From Rhodococcus pseudokoreensis (GTDB lineage: Bacteria; Actinomycetota; Actinomycetes; Mycobacteriales; Mycobacteriaceae), in assembly GCF_017068395.1 (NCBI RefSeq), contig NZ_CP070619.1, positions 1,612,001-1,676,000 of the forward strand: a stretch of 64,000 nt of DNA, read 5' to 3'. Position 1 is the first letter of the stretch. Each line of letters starts with the position of its first letter. Positions 36,070 to 44,761 of this stretch are shown in pieces. The position numbers were made by a program, and so were the translations under genes. The notes under the pieces were generated by a model. That model saw only the letters and a program-made list of their open reading frames with translations, searched no databases and was not told where the DNA came from.

Positions 36070-36693
36070 TCAGCGCGTCGCGCCGGCCCGCTCGTCCGCG
36101 TCGACCTCGAGCGTCGTCTTCCGGTCGGATTCACCGATCCGCGCGAAGACGAGCGGCTTGCGAAGCCGCAGGTAGCAGTACAGCGCGATGTAGCCGAGGA
36201 CGGTCGCGAAGAAGATCCACGCGACGACTCCCCGCGCTCCGGACGGGAACGGGTTGAAGCTGTACCAGTACACGAGCGCGGATCCGATCGCGGCGAGCAC
36301 GGTCGCGAGCCCGATGCCCAGCCGCAGCGACCGCGACCGGACCGCGCAATAGCCGGCCGCCAAGGCGGTGAGACCGTATGCGGCGATCAACATGTAGCCG
36401 GCGTACGTCCCGAGCAGACCGTAGGACGTCTCGGCCGCGGTCACCATCACGCCGAGCAGCCCGGCCACGAGATAGATGACGCCGAGGGTCGCGACCGCGC
36501 CGACGGGGGTGCCGTGGCGGGCGCTGACGTTGCCGAGGCGAGCGGGCAGCAGACCGTCGCGGGACAGGGTGTACACGGTTCGGCTAGTACCTGCCATGAC
36601 GCCCATTGTGGATCCGAAGAAGCTGACGGCGACACCGATGTCGATCACGTAGCCGAGCCACCCGACGTCGTTGTGCTCGGCGAGGGTGTCGAG
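36070..36693 (-). pseudogene. Truncated APC-family amino acid permease (C-terminal half)
   Basis: The minus-strand frame keeps about 205 residues of an amino acid/polyamine permease: it starts near L-D-T-L-A-E-H-N-D-V-G-W-L-G-Y-V-I-D and runs through the later transmembrane helices (SRTVYTLSRDGLLPARLGNV and further) to a charged C-terminus. The first seven or so helices, and the gene's start, are missing. Upstream of about 36690 the sequence belongs to an amine oxidase on the other strand. The frame is open past the junction but the extension is a shadow of that fragment. It cannot encode a working transporter. Confidence 0.8.
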
Positions 36694-36885
36694 GGCGGCA
36701 GCTACGCGGCCAGTCCCACCCCCGGCACCTGGTTCGCGCACGGGCACGCCGGCTGGCGTGCTCCCGCGGACCGCATCCACTGGGCGGGCTCGGAAACCGC
36801 GAGCGTCTGGAACGGCTACATCGACGGAGCAATCTCCTCCGGAGCGCGTGCCGCCGAGGAGATCCGGAAGCAGCTGCCACGCTGA
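36688..36885 (+). pseudogene. Truncated flavin amine oxidase (C-terminal fragment)
   Basis: About 65 residues remain of the C-terminus of a flavin monoamine/putrescine-type oxidase: the segment G-G-S-Y-A-A-S-x-T-P-G-T-W, the FAD-contact motif D-R-I-H-W-A-G-S-E-T-A, and the final W-N-G-Y-I-D-G-A-I-S-S-G-x-R-A-A-E-E-I. Everything N-terminal, including the Rossmann domain, is gone. The fragment is joined at about 36690 to the permease remnant on the opposite strand. Amine oxidase plus amino-acid/polyamine permease is a usual divergent catabolic pair. Confidence 0.8.
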
Positions 36886-36887
36886 AC

Positions 36888-36930
36888 GAACGGGACGCTC
36901 GTTCGATCTGACGCAATGAGCGTCCCGTTC
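36888..36930. repeat. 43-bp hairpin repeat, copy 2 (family B)
   Basis: Perfect 13-base arms, GAACGGGACGCTC (36888-36900) and GAGCGTCCCGTTC (36918-36930), enclose a 17-base loop GTTCGATCTGACGCAAT. It begins three bases after the stop codon of the amine oxidase remnant and would be its terminator. It differs from copy 1 only in the last four bases of the left arm. Both copies are in the same orientation. Confidence 0.88.
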
Positions 36931-37015
36931 TTCCGGGGCAGGGAGCATTCCCGGAAACCAGCGCGCCGGACCCTAGGATGTAGCGAACCGCGACCGGCTG
37001 GCGAAGGAGCCTCGT

Positions 37016-37891
37016 ATGTGCTCACCCCGCATCATGACTCACGTCTACGGAACCATCGAAAGTCGCGGCGCCCCGATCGGTCGACGGTCGCTGTTCGGCG
37101 CGGTCGGGGCGGCAGCGCTGGCGGCGACGGTCGCGCCGGCGAAGGCGACCGCCGCCCCGGCGATGGGGGCGTCGATCGTCGATCTCACCCACGTGCTCAC
37201 ACCGAACTTTCCGGTGTGGCCAGGCGCCCAGCAGTTCGCGATGCGACCGGTGGCGCGCATCGGTGACGCCCCGACCCCGTTCGGGTCCGTCGGGATCGGC
37301 GCTCCCAGCGTGTTCTACAAGAACGAACTCCGGTACGACGAGCACACCGGCACTCACGTCGACGCCCCGGCACACGCGAGCGTGAACGGCCTGACCGTCG
37401 AGCAGATTCCACCCCACGACCTGGTGGTACCGCTCGCCGTCGTGGACATCTCGGGCCGGGCGCGCGACGACAGCGACACACTGCTGACCCGGCAGGACAT
37501 CCTCGACTGGGAGTCCGATCACGGGCCGCTCCCCGACCGCTGCCTGGTGGCGATGAACTCCGGATGGGACGTCCGCGCCGCACAGCCCGCGACGTTCACC
37601 AACCAGGACGACGCGGGTGTGCAGCACACTCCCGGATTCGATCCGGACGCCGTCGAATTCCTCGTCCGCGAACGCGACATCGTCGCGCTGGGATCGGACA
37701 CTCTCAGCATCGACGCGGGACGGAGCACCACGTACGGCGCGCATCTCGCGGCGCTCGGTGCCGGGAAGTACGCGGTCGAGGTACTGGCGAACCTGTCGAG
37801 CGTGCCGACGTCCGGGGCAACCGTGATGGTCGGCGCCCCCACCCACGCGGGAGGATCCGGCGGACCGTGCCGAATCCTCGCCTGGTTCTGA
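37016..37891 (+). CDS. Tat-exported cyclase-family hydrolase (kynurenine-formamidase-like)
   Basis: The 291-residue protein has an N-terminal twin-arginine signal (I-G-R-R-S-L-F-G-A-V-G-A-A-A-L) about 25 residues in and an Ala-rich cleavage region near residue 48. The mature domain starts I-V-D-L-T-H-V-L and carries the metal-binding HxGTHxDxPxH motif (EHTGTHVDAPAH), typical of the cyclase/kynurenine formamidase family. It would hydrolyse an amide or lactone outside the cytoplasm. GAAGGAG precedes ATG 37016. It is convergent with the sugar dehydrogenase gene, with four bases between the stops. Confidence 0.85.
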   Translation: MCSPRIMTHVYGTIESRGAPIGRRSLFGAVGAAALAATVAPAKATAAPAMGASIVDLTHVLTPNFPVWPGAQQFAMRPVARIGDAPTPFGSVGIGAPSVFYKNELRYDEHTGTHVDAPAHASVNGLTVEQIPPHDLVVPLAVVDISGRARDDSDTLLTRQDILDWESDHGPLPDRCLVAMNSGWDVRAAQPATFTNQDDAGVQHTPGFDPDAVEFLVRERDIVALGSDTLSIDAGRSTTYGAHLAALGAGKYAVEVLANLSSVPTSGATVMVGAPTHAGGSGGPCRILAWF

Positions 37892-37895
37892 CGGG

Positions 37896-39089
37896 TCAGC
37901 CCTGGGGCGTGACCCGCAGCACCTGGTCGGTGGAACCGTTGTCCGTGGTGACGAGCAACGAGCCGTCGGCGATCGGGGTGACGGACCGGAGGCGGCCGTG
38001 CTGATTCTGCAGACCGAATGTCTGAGCGGTCACCGTCTGCCCGTCCGCGGCCAAGCGCAGGAAGATCAGTTGCTGCGACTTGAGTCCGCCCATGACGAGG
38101 GCGCCGTCCCACGGACCCCATCCGGTGCCGGTTACGAACGCGCCGCTTCCGGTAGCCAGAGTGCTGCTGCCCGAACTCCACGCCGCGGCAACGGCGCCGG
38201 GCACGCGCACCGGGTCCGTCATCGGCACGGTTTCGTCGTAGATGCCGGGAATCCGGTCGGGCTTGTACCCGTAGTTGCCGCCGGCGACCAGGAGGTTCAC
38301 CTCGTCGTCCCGGGATGTTCCCTGATCGACGGCGTAGACGCGACCCGTTCCCGGCTGTTGCGCGAGACCCTGCGCGTTCCGGTGTCCCAGGGTGTACACA
38401 GGGCTCGCCGGGTCCGGATTTCCGGCGGCGGGCGTGCCGTCGGCGTTGATGTGGAGGGTCTTGCCGCCCAAAGAGTTCGGGTCCTGCGACACGGTCGGCT
38501 GCGCCGTGTCGCCGGTGCCGACGAACAGGGTGCCGTCGGCGGCCACCAGGATCCGGCAGCCGCCGTGGCGTCCCTCGTTGACGGGGATCCCGGTCAGGAT
38601 CGCGTCGCCACGGGTCAGCGCCGTCCAGCCGGCGTCGACGGTCCACGACTGGATTCGGATGTCGGTGACACCGCCGCCCTGGAAGCCCTGGCAGGTGTAC
38701 AGGGTGCGGGACTGCGCGAAGTTGCTCGCGAGTGCGATCCCCATCAGCCCGGTCTCGGACTGTGCGTAGAGGTCGGAGAGGTCGGCGGTGACCGGTCCGG
38801 TGCTTCCGTCGGCACGCCGGACGAAGAACCCGCCCGACCGCTGGCCCGTGAGAACCGCACCGTCCGGAGCCTGCACCGCATCCCACGGATGGTCGAGCCC
38901 GTCGAGGACCGGCGTGACCGTCAGAGCCGGAAGGGTGTCTTCCGTCGGAATTCCCGGGTCGTCGCTGCTCGAGCCGAGACTTCCCGTGTCGAACGGAATG
39001 GGCAGCGGCTGAGCGGATGCCTGTGCGGCGGGGAGGCCGATCACGGCCGTGGTGGCGAGAGCAAGGGCAGCGAGCTTCGGTTGACGCAC
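37896..39089 (-). CDS. Secreted PQQ-type glucose/sorbosone dehydrogenase
   Basis: The product has 397 residues from GTG 39089, which is preceded by GAGGAG at a good distance; the longer frame to 39125 has no such site. A signal peptide (about 1-28) ends in A-Q-A-S-A-Q. The mature part is a six-bladed propeller of the GSDH family: L-D-H-P-W-D-A-V-Q-A-P-D, then G-L-M-G-I-A, R-H-G-G-C-R-I-L and Y-T-L-G-H-R-N-A-Q-G-L. The catalytic His (GGCR preceded by H) and calcium/PQQ-contact loops fit the family. It would oxidise sugars in the periplasm, though the cofactor could be absent in vivo. Confidence 0.82.
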   Translation of the reverse strand: MRQPKLAALALATTAVIGLPAAQASAQPLPIPFDTGSLGSSSDDPGIPTEDTLPALTVTPVLDGLDHPWDAVQAPDGAVLTGQRSGGFFVRRADGSTGPVTADLSDLYAQSETGLMGIALASNFAQSRTLYTCQGFQGGGVTDIRIQSWTVDAGWTALTRGDAILTGIPVNEGRHGGCRILVAADGTLFVGTGDTAQPTVSQDPNSLGGKTLHINADGTPAAGNPDPASPVYTLGHRNAQGLAQQPGTGRVYAVDQGTSRDDEVNLLVAGGNYGYKPDRIPGIYDETVPMTDPVRVPGAVAAAWSSGSSTLATGSGAFVTGTGWGPWDGALVMGGLKSQQLIFLRLAADGQTVTAQTFGLQNQHGRLRSVTPIADGSLLVTTDNGSTDQVLRVTPQG

Positions 39090-39162
39090 AAGTTCTCCTC
39101 GGGTCGTTGACGCGCTACGCGGCAACTATAAGCGCGCCGACGCCCGAAGTTGATCTTGTCGG

Positions 39163-40137
39163 TCACGTCCGCGCGGCGCACACCAGCGCGAAACGCTCGT
39201 CCGGGTCGGTCCAGACACGGTCGATGCCGAATCCCGCCTCCGCCAACTCCAGTCGAATGCCGTCGAGGGTGAACTTGGCGGAGATCTCCGTCCGCAGCTG
39301 CTCACCCGCGGCGAACTCGACGTCCAGATCAAGCTCGGCGATGCGAATCGACATCGCACGCTCGGCCTCGAGCCGCATCTCGATCCACTCGTTGCCGGCG
39401 TCCCACAGCGCGACGTGCCGGAACTCGTCGACCGGGAAGTCCGCGTCGAGCTGCGAGTTGAGTACCTGCAGCACATTGCGGTTGAACTGTGCCGTCACCC
39501 CGGCGGCGTCGTCGTATGCCGGGACGAGAACGGCGGGATCGACGACCAGTCCGACACCGAGGAGGAGGTGCTCCCCGGGTTCGAGGACGTCGGCGATCCC
39601 GGAGAGGAACTCCGCGCGCTCGGCGGGCACCATGTTTCCGAGGGTGCCCCCGAGGAACGCGATCGTGCGGCGACCGCCGCGCGGAAGGTGGTGCAACGAC
39701 TCGGTGAAGTCGCTGACGACACCGCGCACGGTGAGGTTCGGGAACTCCGTGCCGATCTGCTCCGCGGCCCCCTCGAGTGCGGACACCGACACGTCCTGCG
39801 GCACATACGTGTGGAGGGTTCCGTGCCGGGTGCCGGCGTCGAGCAGCAGCCGGGTCTTCTCCGAGGACCCCGATCCGAGTTCCACGAGAATCTCCGGCGC
39901 CGCGACCGCGGCGATCTCCCCCGAATATCGCCTGAGCAGTTCCCGTTCCGTGCGCGTCGGGAAGTATTCGGGCAACGCGGTGATCTGCTCGAACAGTTCG
40001 CTGCCGCGGGCGTCGTAGAAGTATTTGGGCGGCAGCCACTTCGGGCTCGACGTGAGCCCGACGGTGGCGTCCTTACGGAGTGCGGCCTTCAGCTGTTCGG
40101 GCTGCAGGTACACCTCGAGGGTCGGCGTGGTGGTCAT
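39163..40137 (-). CDS. egtD: L-histidine N-alpha-methyltransferase EgtD (ergothioneine)
   Basis: EgtD trimethylates histidine to hercynine, the first committed precursor of ergothioneine. The 324-residue length agrees with the mycobacterial enzyme. The SAM motif ELGSGSSEKT and the N-terminal D-A-R-G-S-E-L-F-E-Q-I-T-x-L-P-E-Y-F-P-T pattern are both present. It starts at ATG 40137, overlapping the egtC stop (ATGA), and is the last gene of the egtABCD operon. Confidence 0.95.
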   Translation of the reverse strand: MTTTPTLEVYLQPEQLKAALRKDATVGLTSSPKWLPPKYFYDARGSELFEQITALPEYFPTRTERELLRRYSGEIAAVAAPEILVELGSGSSEKTRLLLDAGTRHGTLHTYVPQDVSVSALEGAAEQIGTEFPNLTVRGVVSDFTESLHHLPRGGRRTIAFLGGTLGNMVPAERAEFLSGIADVLEPGEHLLLGVGLVVDPAVLVPAYDDAAGVTAQFNRNVLQVLNSQLDADFPVDEFRHVALWDAGNEWIEMRLEAERAMSIRIAELDLDVEFAAGEQLRTEISAKFTLDGIRLELAEAGFGIDRVWTDPDERFALVCAART

Positions 40138-40880
40138 CGTGCTCCCATCTCGAGCGGGGTGACGATCAGGTGTCCGGGACGTGCGCTGACGAAATGACGG
40201 TCCGGAATCGATTGCCATGCGGGGTCGTCGTCGTAGGGTTCGGACATCACGATGGCCCGTTCGTCGTCGACCAGCGCCGACAGCGAGTGATGCCAGGTGG
40301 TGGCCCACAGTTCTGTGCCGTTGCCCAGCAGCAGATTCAGTCGCGAGTCCGGGGCGGCAGCGACGACGGACTGGACGAGTGCACACATGGCCTTCTCGGG
40401 GTCCTGCTCGCCGAGCGCCCGGCGCAGCAGCAGCCACAGCGCGGCCGAATCGGTCGGCGCCTCGAGTTGCAGCAGCTCGGCCACGGGCAGTTCCGCGGCG
40501 AGCCCGGTGAGCGACTCCGGCCAGCCGCGCACCACCCCGTTGTGACTGAACGCCCAGGTGTCGTCGGAGAACGGTGCGCAGGCCGTGTGCTGCACGGGCA
40601 TTCCGACCGTCGCCGACCGCGCAGCAGCCACCACGGCGCGGGAGCGGATGTTCGGCAACGTCTCTCGCACGACGGGATCCGACCACAGCGGCGCGGCACT
40701 GCGGTAGCGGGAGAATCCGTCCGCACCCCACCATCCGACGCCGAACCCGTCGGCGTTGACGGTTCCGCCGCCCCTCATGTCGCGTGGCGCGTAGGACTGG
40801 TGCAGCAGCGAGTTCTCGCCGTAACCGACGAGGTCGCCCACTGATCGTTCCGGTCCCAGATAGCCCAGGTGTCGGCACAT
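40134..40880 (-). CDS. egtC: Gamma-glutamyl-hercynylcysteine sulfoxide hydrolase EgtC
   Basis: EgtC is a class II glutamine amidotransferase that removes the gamma-glutamyl group from the EgtB product. The start is ATG 40880, so that Cys2 becomes the N-terminal nucleophile in MCRHLGYLG; the longer frame upstream would bury this Cys. The oxyanion and glutamate-binding segments, ADGFGVGWW and AFSHNGVVRGW, are as expected. The 248-residue protein is close to the usual 225-250. The egtB stop is one base upstream and egtD overlaps downstream. Confidence 0.93.
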   Translation of the reverse strand: MCRHLGYLGPERSVGDLVGYGENSLLHQSYAPRDMRGGGTVNADGFGVGWWGADGFSRYRSAAPLWSDPVVRETLPNIRSRAVVAAARSATVGMPVQHTACAPFSDDTWAFSHNGVVRGWPESLTGLAAELPVAELLQLEAPTDSAALWLLLRRALGEQDPEKAMCALVQSVVAAAPDSRLNLLLGNGTELWATTWHHSLSALVDDERAIVMSEPYDDDPAWQSIPDRHFVSARPGHLIVTPLEMGAR

Positions 40881-40881
40881 C

Positions 40882-42186
40882 TCAGCAGTCGTCTCCCGGA
40901 AGGTCCCGGGCACAGCGGAATCCGGAGAAGATCTGCCTGCGGATCGGGTGGTCCCAGTTGCGGAACGTCCCGCGGCACGCCACCGGATCGGTGCCGAATG
41001 AACCGCCGCGCAGCACGCGGTAGTCGCCGCCGTAGAACACTTCCGAGTATTCGCGGTACGGGAACGCCGCGAAACCGGGATAGGGCTCGAAGGGCGACGA
41101 CGTCCACTCCCACACGTCGCCGATCAGCTGATGCACGCCGAGCGGGGACGCCCCCGACGGATATGCGCCGACCACCGCGGGTCCGAGGTGGCGCTGCCCG
41201 AGGTTGGCCAGCGACGCGTCGGGTTCGCCGTCGCCCCAGGGGAATCGGCGCGAACGGCCGCTGAACGGATCCCATCGCGCCGCCTTCTCCCATTCGGCCT
41301 CCGTCGGCAGCCTCTTGCCGTCCCAGCGCGCGAACGCCTCGGCTTCGAAGAAGCAGACGTGCACCACCGGTTCCTGGAGATGGATCGGCTCGGAGACCCC
41401 GAACCTGCGGCGCCACCACGTTCCGCAGCCGTCGTTCTCCCAGAACTGGGGTGCTTCCAGCCCCGCGTCGAAGCGATGGGCCCATCCCCGCTCGCTCCAC
41501 AACTCGGGGCGCGCGTACCCGCCGTCGTCGACGAACTCGAGGTAGCGGCCGTTGGTGACGGGGACGGCGTCGATCACGAACGCCGGAACGTGCACCGGAT
41601 GTGCGGACCTCTCGTTGTCGAGCGCCCACGGATCGTCCGACGTTCCCATCGTGAATTCGCCGGCGGGAACGACCACTTCGTCCTCGGCGATCGCCCCTCC
41701 GACACGCGGCGCACTCTCCGCGGTCAACACCGCTGCACCGGAACGTAGTTGGTGGGTGGCGAGCATCGTTTCGGCGTGCTGCTGCTCGTGTTGCGCGATC
41801 ATGCCGAACGCGAATCCGCCCTCCTCGAGCGGGCGGCCCCGGAACGTGCTGCCGTCGAGGACGTCCCACGCCTTGTCGCGAACGGTACGGAGGTATTCCC
41901 TGGCCTCGTCCGGGTTCAACAGCGGAAGGGAGGGCCGGGAGTTCCTGGAATGTTTGAATGCGTCGTACAACTCGTCGATGTCGCGGCGGACGGGTTCGCG
42001 GCCGCCGACGTCCCGCACGAGCCACAATTCTTCCTGGTTGCCGATGTGCGCGAGATCCCACACGAGTGGGCTCATCAGCGGGGAATGCTGCGCGACGAGG
42101 TCTTCCCCGTCGACACAGTCCGTCAATCCGGCGGTACGCTCCCGCGCCCGGGTCAGCACGGTCTCGATCTTTTCGCGGGTACCCAT
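40882..42186 (-). CDS. egtB: Ergothioneine sulfoxide synthase EgtB
   Basis: EgtB is the non-haem iron enzyme that joins hercynine with gamma-glutamylcysteine and oxygen. The 434-residue protein has an N-terminal DinB-like four-helix domain with iron ligands in DLAHIGNQEE and QHEQQHAETM, and a C-terminal formylglycine-generating-enzyme-like (sulfatase-modifying) domain with FIDAVPVTNG and GGSFGTDPVACRGTFRNWD. Start is ATG 42186 (TGATG with the egtA stop). It is of the mycobacterial type, using gamma-glutamylcysteine, in keeping with egtA and egtC nearby. Confidence 0.95.
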   Translation of the reverse strand: MGTREKIETVLTRARERTAGLTDCVDGEDLVAQHSPLMSPLVWDLAHIGNQEELWLVRDVGGREPVRRDIDELYDAFKHSRNSRPSLPLLNPDEAREYLRTVRDKAWDVLDGSTFRGRPLEEGGFAFGMIAQHEQQHAETMLATHQLRSGAAVLTAESAPRVGGAIAEDEVVVPAGEFTMGTSDDPWALDNERSAHPVHVPAFVIDAVPVTNGRYLEFVDDGGYARPELWSERGWAHRFDAGLEAPQFWENDGCGTWWRRRFGVSEPIHLQEPVVHVCFFEAEAFARWDGKRLPTEAEWEKAARWDPFSGRSRRFPWGDGEPDASLANLGQRHLGPAVVGAYPSGASPLGVHQLIGDVWEWTSSPFEPYPGFAAFPYREYSEVFYGGDYRVLRGGSFGTDPVACRGTFRNWDHPIRRQIFSGFRCARDLPGDDC

Positions 42187-43400
42187 CAGCGTTCCTCGCT
42201 CGGGGCCTGGCCCCGGCAACATCGTTCGGCGGCGGTGTCGAGCAGTCTGACGAATTCGGGGTCGGGCGAGTACGCCGCCGCAAGCGACAGCAGAGCTGTT
42301 GCCGCAGCACGCAGTTCGAGGTCGGCTAGGCCGAACTCGGCGGCGTCCCGCCAGCGTTCGGCGGTGGGCAGTGCCGCGGCGAGCGCCTCGGCCATGGCTC
42401 CCGGCCCCGACAGCAGTGCGTCGATCGCCGCGATCGGAACCCGCCACTGATCGCCTGGTTGAGCGTCGAGGTAACGCACCTCCAGATGTCCGGCAGCGCG
42501 AACCGGTGGGAACAGGGTGGTGAGGTGATAGTCGAGGTCGGCGGACGTCGGGCGGCCGATCACGTCGTCCAGCGCCCCCTCCACCCAGTCCGCGAAAGTT
42601 GCGCCTTCGGGCGCCGTCCAGTCAGGTCCGTCGTTGCGGATGCACAGCAACGGCACGTCCAGCACCCACGCCGCGTAGTCCGCGCTGTGCGGGGTTCCGG
42701 TGGTCCGCGGCGAATCGAGTTCGAGCCACGTCCGCATCCGCTGCGACGCCCACTGCCCGTCGGGTACCCCGTAGAGCCGCGGTGAACACGCGAAGGCCGC
42801 GATCAACGCGGGTCCGACCGCATGCAGCAGGTGCCACCGCTTCTCCACCGCAACCGGATCGACTCCGGCATCCACGCTGATCTGGGTCGCGGCGGTATTG
42901 CACATCATCAGTTTGCCGAAGGGCCCGATGCCCGTGAAGCGGGATTCCATGGCGCAGTACCGCGGTGACTGGAGGAGACGCTGGGCGGGTCTGCGGGTGT
43001 CCGCGGCCTCGGGCGACATCCGAATCGACCGCGCCGACAAAAGATCGGCGAGTACCGCCTGATCGGCGGCAAGGTAGTCGCACAATTCCCGTGCGGAGTG
43101 ATAGGGGGCGCTGGACAGTTCGATCTGTCCGCCAGGTTCGACCGTGACGGCGCTGCCACCGGGAAGGGGCTGGGCAGGAGAAGAAGGATCGATGGTTCTG
43201 GGGGTGTGCGGCCCGAGAGCTTCGGCGAGAGCGGCGAGGTCGGGACGCACGTGTTCCGGCAGTTGCGCGGTCAGCCACTCCAATTCCGCGCCGATCAACT
43301 GTGGTGGCCCGAGTTTGAAGCACACACCACCCAGATACGCCTCTGCCGCCGGTCGCGACGTGAGACACGTTGCTTCGACGGACTGAACTGCAGTAGCCAT
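42186..43400 (-). CDS. egtA: Glutamate-cysteine ligase EgtA
   Basis: The 404-residue protein is a GshA-type ligase that makes gamma-glutamylcysteine for EgtB. Landmarks are V-E-P-G-G-Q-I-E-L-S-S, R-x-C-A-M-E-S-R-F-T and the G-K-L-M-M-C-N-T-A-A-T-Q-I-S-V-D metal/substrate segment. It is the first gene of the operon, with GGGGAGGG 4 bases before ATG 43400, and is divergent from the aminotransferase gene across 145 bases that must hold both promoters. Confidence 0.93.
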   Translation of the reverse strand: MATAVQSVEATCLTSRPAAEAYLGGVCFKLGPPQLIGAELEWLTAQLPEHVRPDLAALAEALGPHTPRTIDPSSPAQPLPGGSAVTVEPGGQIELSSAPYHSARELCDYLAADQAVLADLLSARSIRMSPEAADTRRPAQRLLQSPRYCAMESRFTGIGPFGKLMMCNTAATQISVDAGVDPVAVEKRWHLLHAVGPALIAAFACSPRLYGVPDGQWASQRMRTWLELDSPRTTGTPHSADYAAWVLDVPLLCIRNDGPDWTAPEGATFADWVEGALDDVIGRPTSADLDYHLTTLFPPVRAAGHLEVRYLDAQPGDQWRVPIAAIDALLSGPGAMAEALAAALPTAERWRDAAEFGLADLELRAAATALLSLAAAYSPDPEFVRLLDTAAERCCRGQAPSEER

Positions 43401-43545
43401 TCGACCCTCCCCTTCGGGCGCCGCCTGAACGTCGCTATCGACATTAGAGCGCCTCGGCCGTCGATGCACGCCCCATCGGCATACTTTTCGAGGAACCTCA
43501 CGGGTACGTTCGAGTCCAATTACCACAAAACGGGAGGTATCGGAC
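43401..43545. promoter_or_regulatory. Divergent promoter region egtA / class-V aminotransferase
   Basis: This 145-base region serves the minus-strand egtABCD operon and the plus-strand aminotransferase gene. On the plus strand GGGAGG precedes ATG 43546. Lower-GC stretches (ATACTTTTCGAGG at about 43485 and AATTACCACAAAAC at about 43518) are the likely promoter elements. No operator palindrome is convincing. Confidence 0.4.
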
Positions 43546-44721
43546 ATGCTCGACCTCGAGCAGGCGCGACGGGACACCCCCGGGTGCCTCGACAAGGTGT
43601 TCCTGGACAGCGCGGGCTCCTCGCTTCCTCCGGCCCCGGTCCTGGACGCGGTGTTCGCGCACCTGCGCCGGGAGGCCGACGTCGGCGGCTACGTCGCGGC
43701 GGCGGAACGAGCCGATGATCTCGCGGCCGTGAAGTCGTCACTGGGCCGCCTGATCGGGGCGAGCGCCGACAGCATCGCACTGGTGGACAGCGCCACCACC
43801 GCCTGGAACGACTTCTTCCACGCCGTCCCGCTCGAGGCCGGCGACCGGGTGCTGATCTCGGAGGTCGAGTACGCCAGCAACGCCATCGCCGTCCTGCAGC
43901 GGGCCCGCTCCGTCGGCGCGACGGTCGACGTCATTCCCAGCGACCCCACCGGCCAGATCGACGTCGCCGCCCTCGGGACGCTCCTCGACGACCGGGTCCG
44001 TCTCGTGTCCCTCGTGCACGTGCCCACCAACGGCGGCCTGGTCAACCCCGTCCGCGAGGTGACGGAACTGGCGCACGCGCACGGCGCGCTCGTGCTGCTC
44101 GACGCGTGCCAGTCCGTCGGCCAGATCGCCCTCGACGTGGGCGAACTGGGCGTCGACGCGCTCTCCGCCACGGGACGCAAATGGCTGCGCGCGCCGCGGG
44201 GCACCGGGTTCCTGTACGTCCGGCCCAATCTGGCCGCGACACTCGAGCCGGCCGCCCTCGACCTGCACAGCGCGGAGTGGACCGCGGCGGACGCGTACCG
44301 GCTGGCGACCGATGCCAGCCGGTTCGAGTTCTGGGAGTGCGACGTCGCCGCCCGCCTCGGACTCGGGGTGGCGGCCGACTATCTCCTCGCCCTCGGAATG
44401 GACGAGGTCGAGGCGGCCGTCGCGGCCGGGGCCGAGCATCTCCGGACGGGGCTCGCGGCGATCCCCGGCGTCACCGTGCGCGACCTCGGCGCCCGCCGCT
44501 GCGGAATCGTCTCGTTCACCGTCGACGGGTTCGATCCCGGCGACGTCCGGAAACTGCTGGCCGCCCGCGACGTCACCGTCACGGCCAGCCTCCGCGGTTC
44601 GACGCTGCTGGACATGAGCGCCCGCGGACTGGACGCCGTGGTGCGCGCGTCGCCCCACTATTTCTGCTCCCCCGACGATCTCGACCGGTTCCTCGCCGAG
44701 GTCCGGACACTCGCGAAGTAG
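43546..44721 (+). CDS. Class V PLP aminotransferase/lyase, probable EgtE counterpart
   Basis: The 391-residue protein is a fold-type I, class V PLP enzyme. The PLP Asp is in VLLDACQSVGQ, and the Schiff-base Lys is in SATGRKWLRAPRGTGFLYVR. In mycobacteria the last ergothioneine step, C-S lysis of hercynylcysteine sulfoxide, is done by EgtE, a PLP enzyme of the same class and length (about 390). Here the gene is next to egtA but divergent. Sequence detail looks closer to general cysteine-desulfurase-like proteins than to Rv3700c, so the egtE assignment is likely but not certain. Confidence 0.7.
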   Translation: MLDLEQARRDTPGCLDKVFLDSAGSSLPPAPVLDAVFAHLRREADVGGYVAAAERADDLAAVKSSLGRLIGASADSIALVDSATTAWNDFFHAVPLEAGDRVLISEVEYASNAIAVLQRARSVGATVDVIPSDPTGQIDVAALGTLLDDRVRLVSLVHVPTNGGLVNPVREVTELAHAHGALVLLDACQSVGQIALDVGELGVDALSATGRKWLRAPRGTGFLYVRPNLAATLEPAALDLHSAEWTAADAYRLATDASRFEFWECDVAARLGLGVAADYLLALGMDEVEAAVAAGAEHLRTGLAAIPGVTVRDLGARRCGIVSFTVDGFDPGDVRKLLAARDVTVTASLRGSTLLDMSARGLDAVVRASPHYFCSPDDLDRFLAEVRTLAK

Positions 44722-44761
44722 CGCAGTACGCTGGAATGCACCCGAGATTCAGGACTTCGTG

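Noticed and set aside
36013..36885. A new 295-residue plus-strand protein from 35998 ending in an oxidase-like tail
   Set aside because: Only the last 65 residues resemble a protein family; the rest is antisense to the permease remnant, so this is a scar and not a fusion gene.
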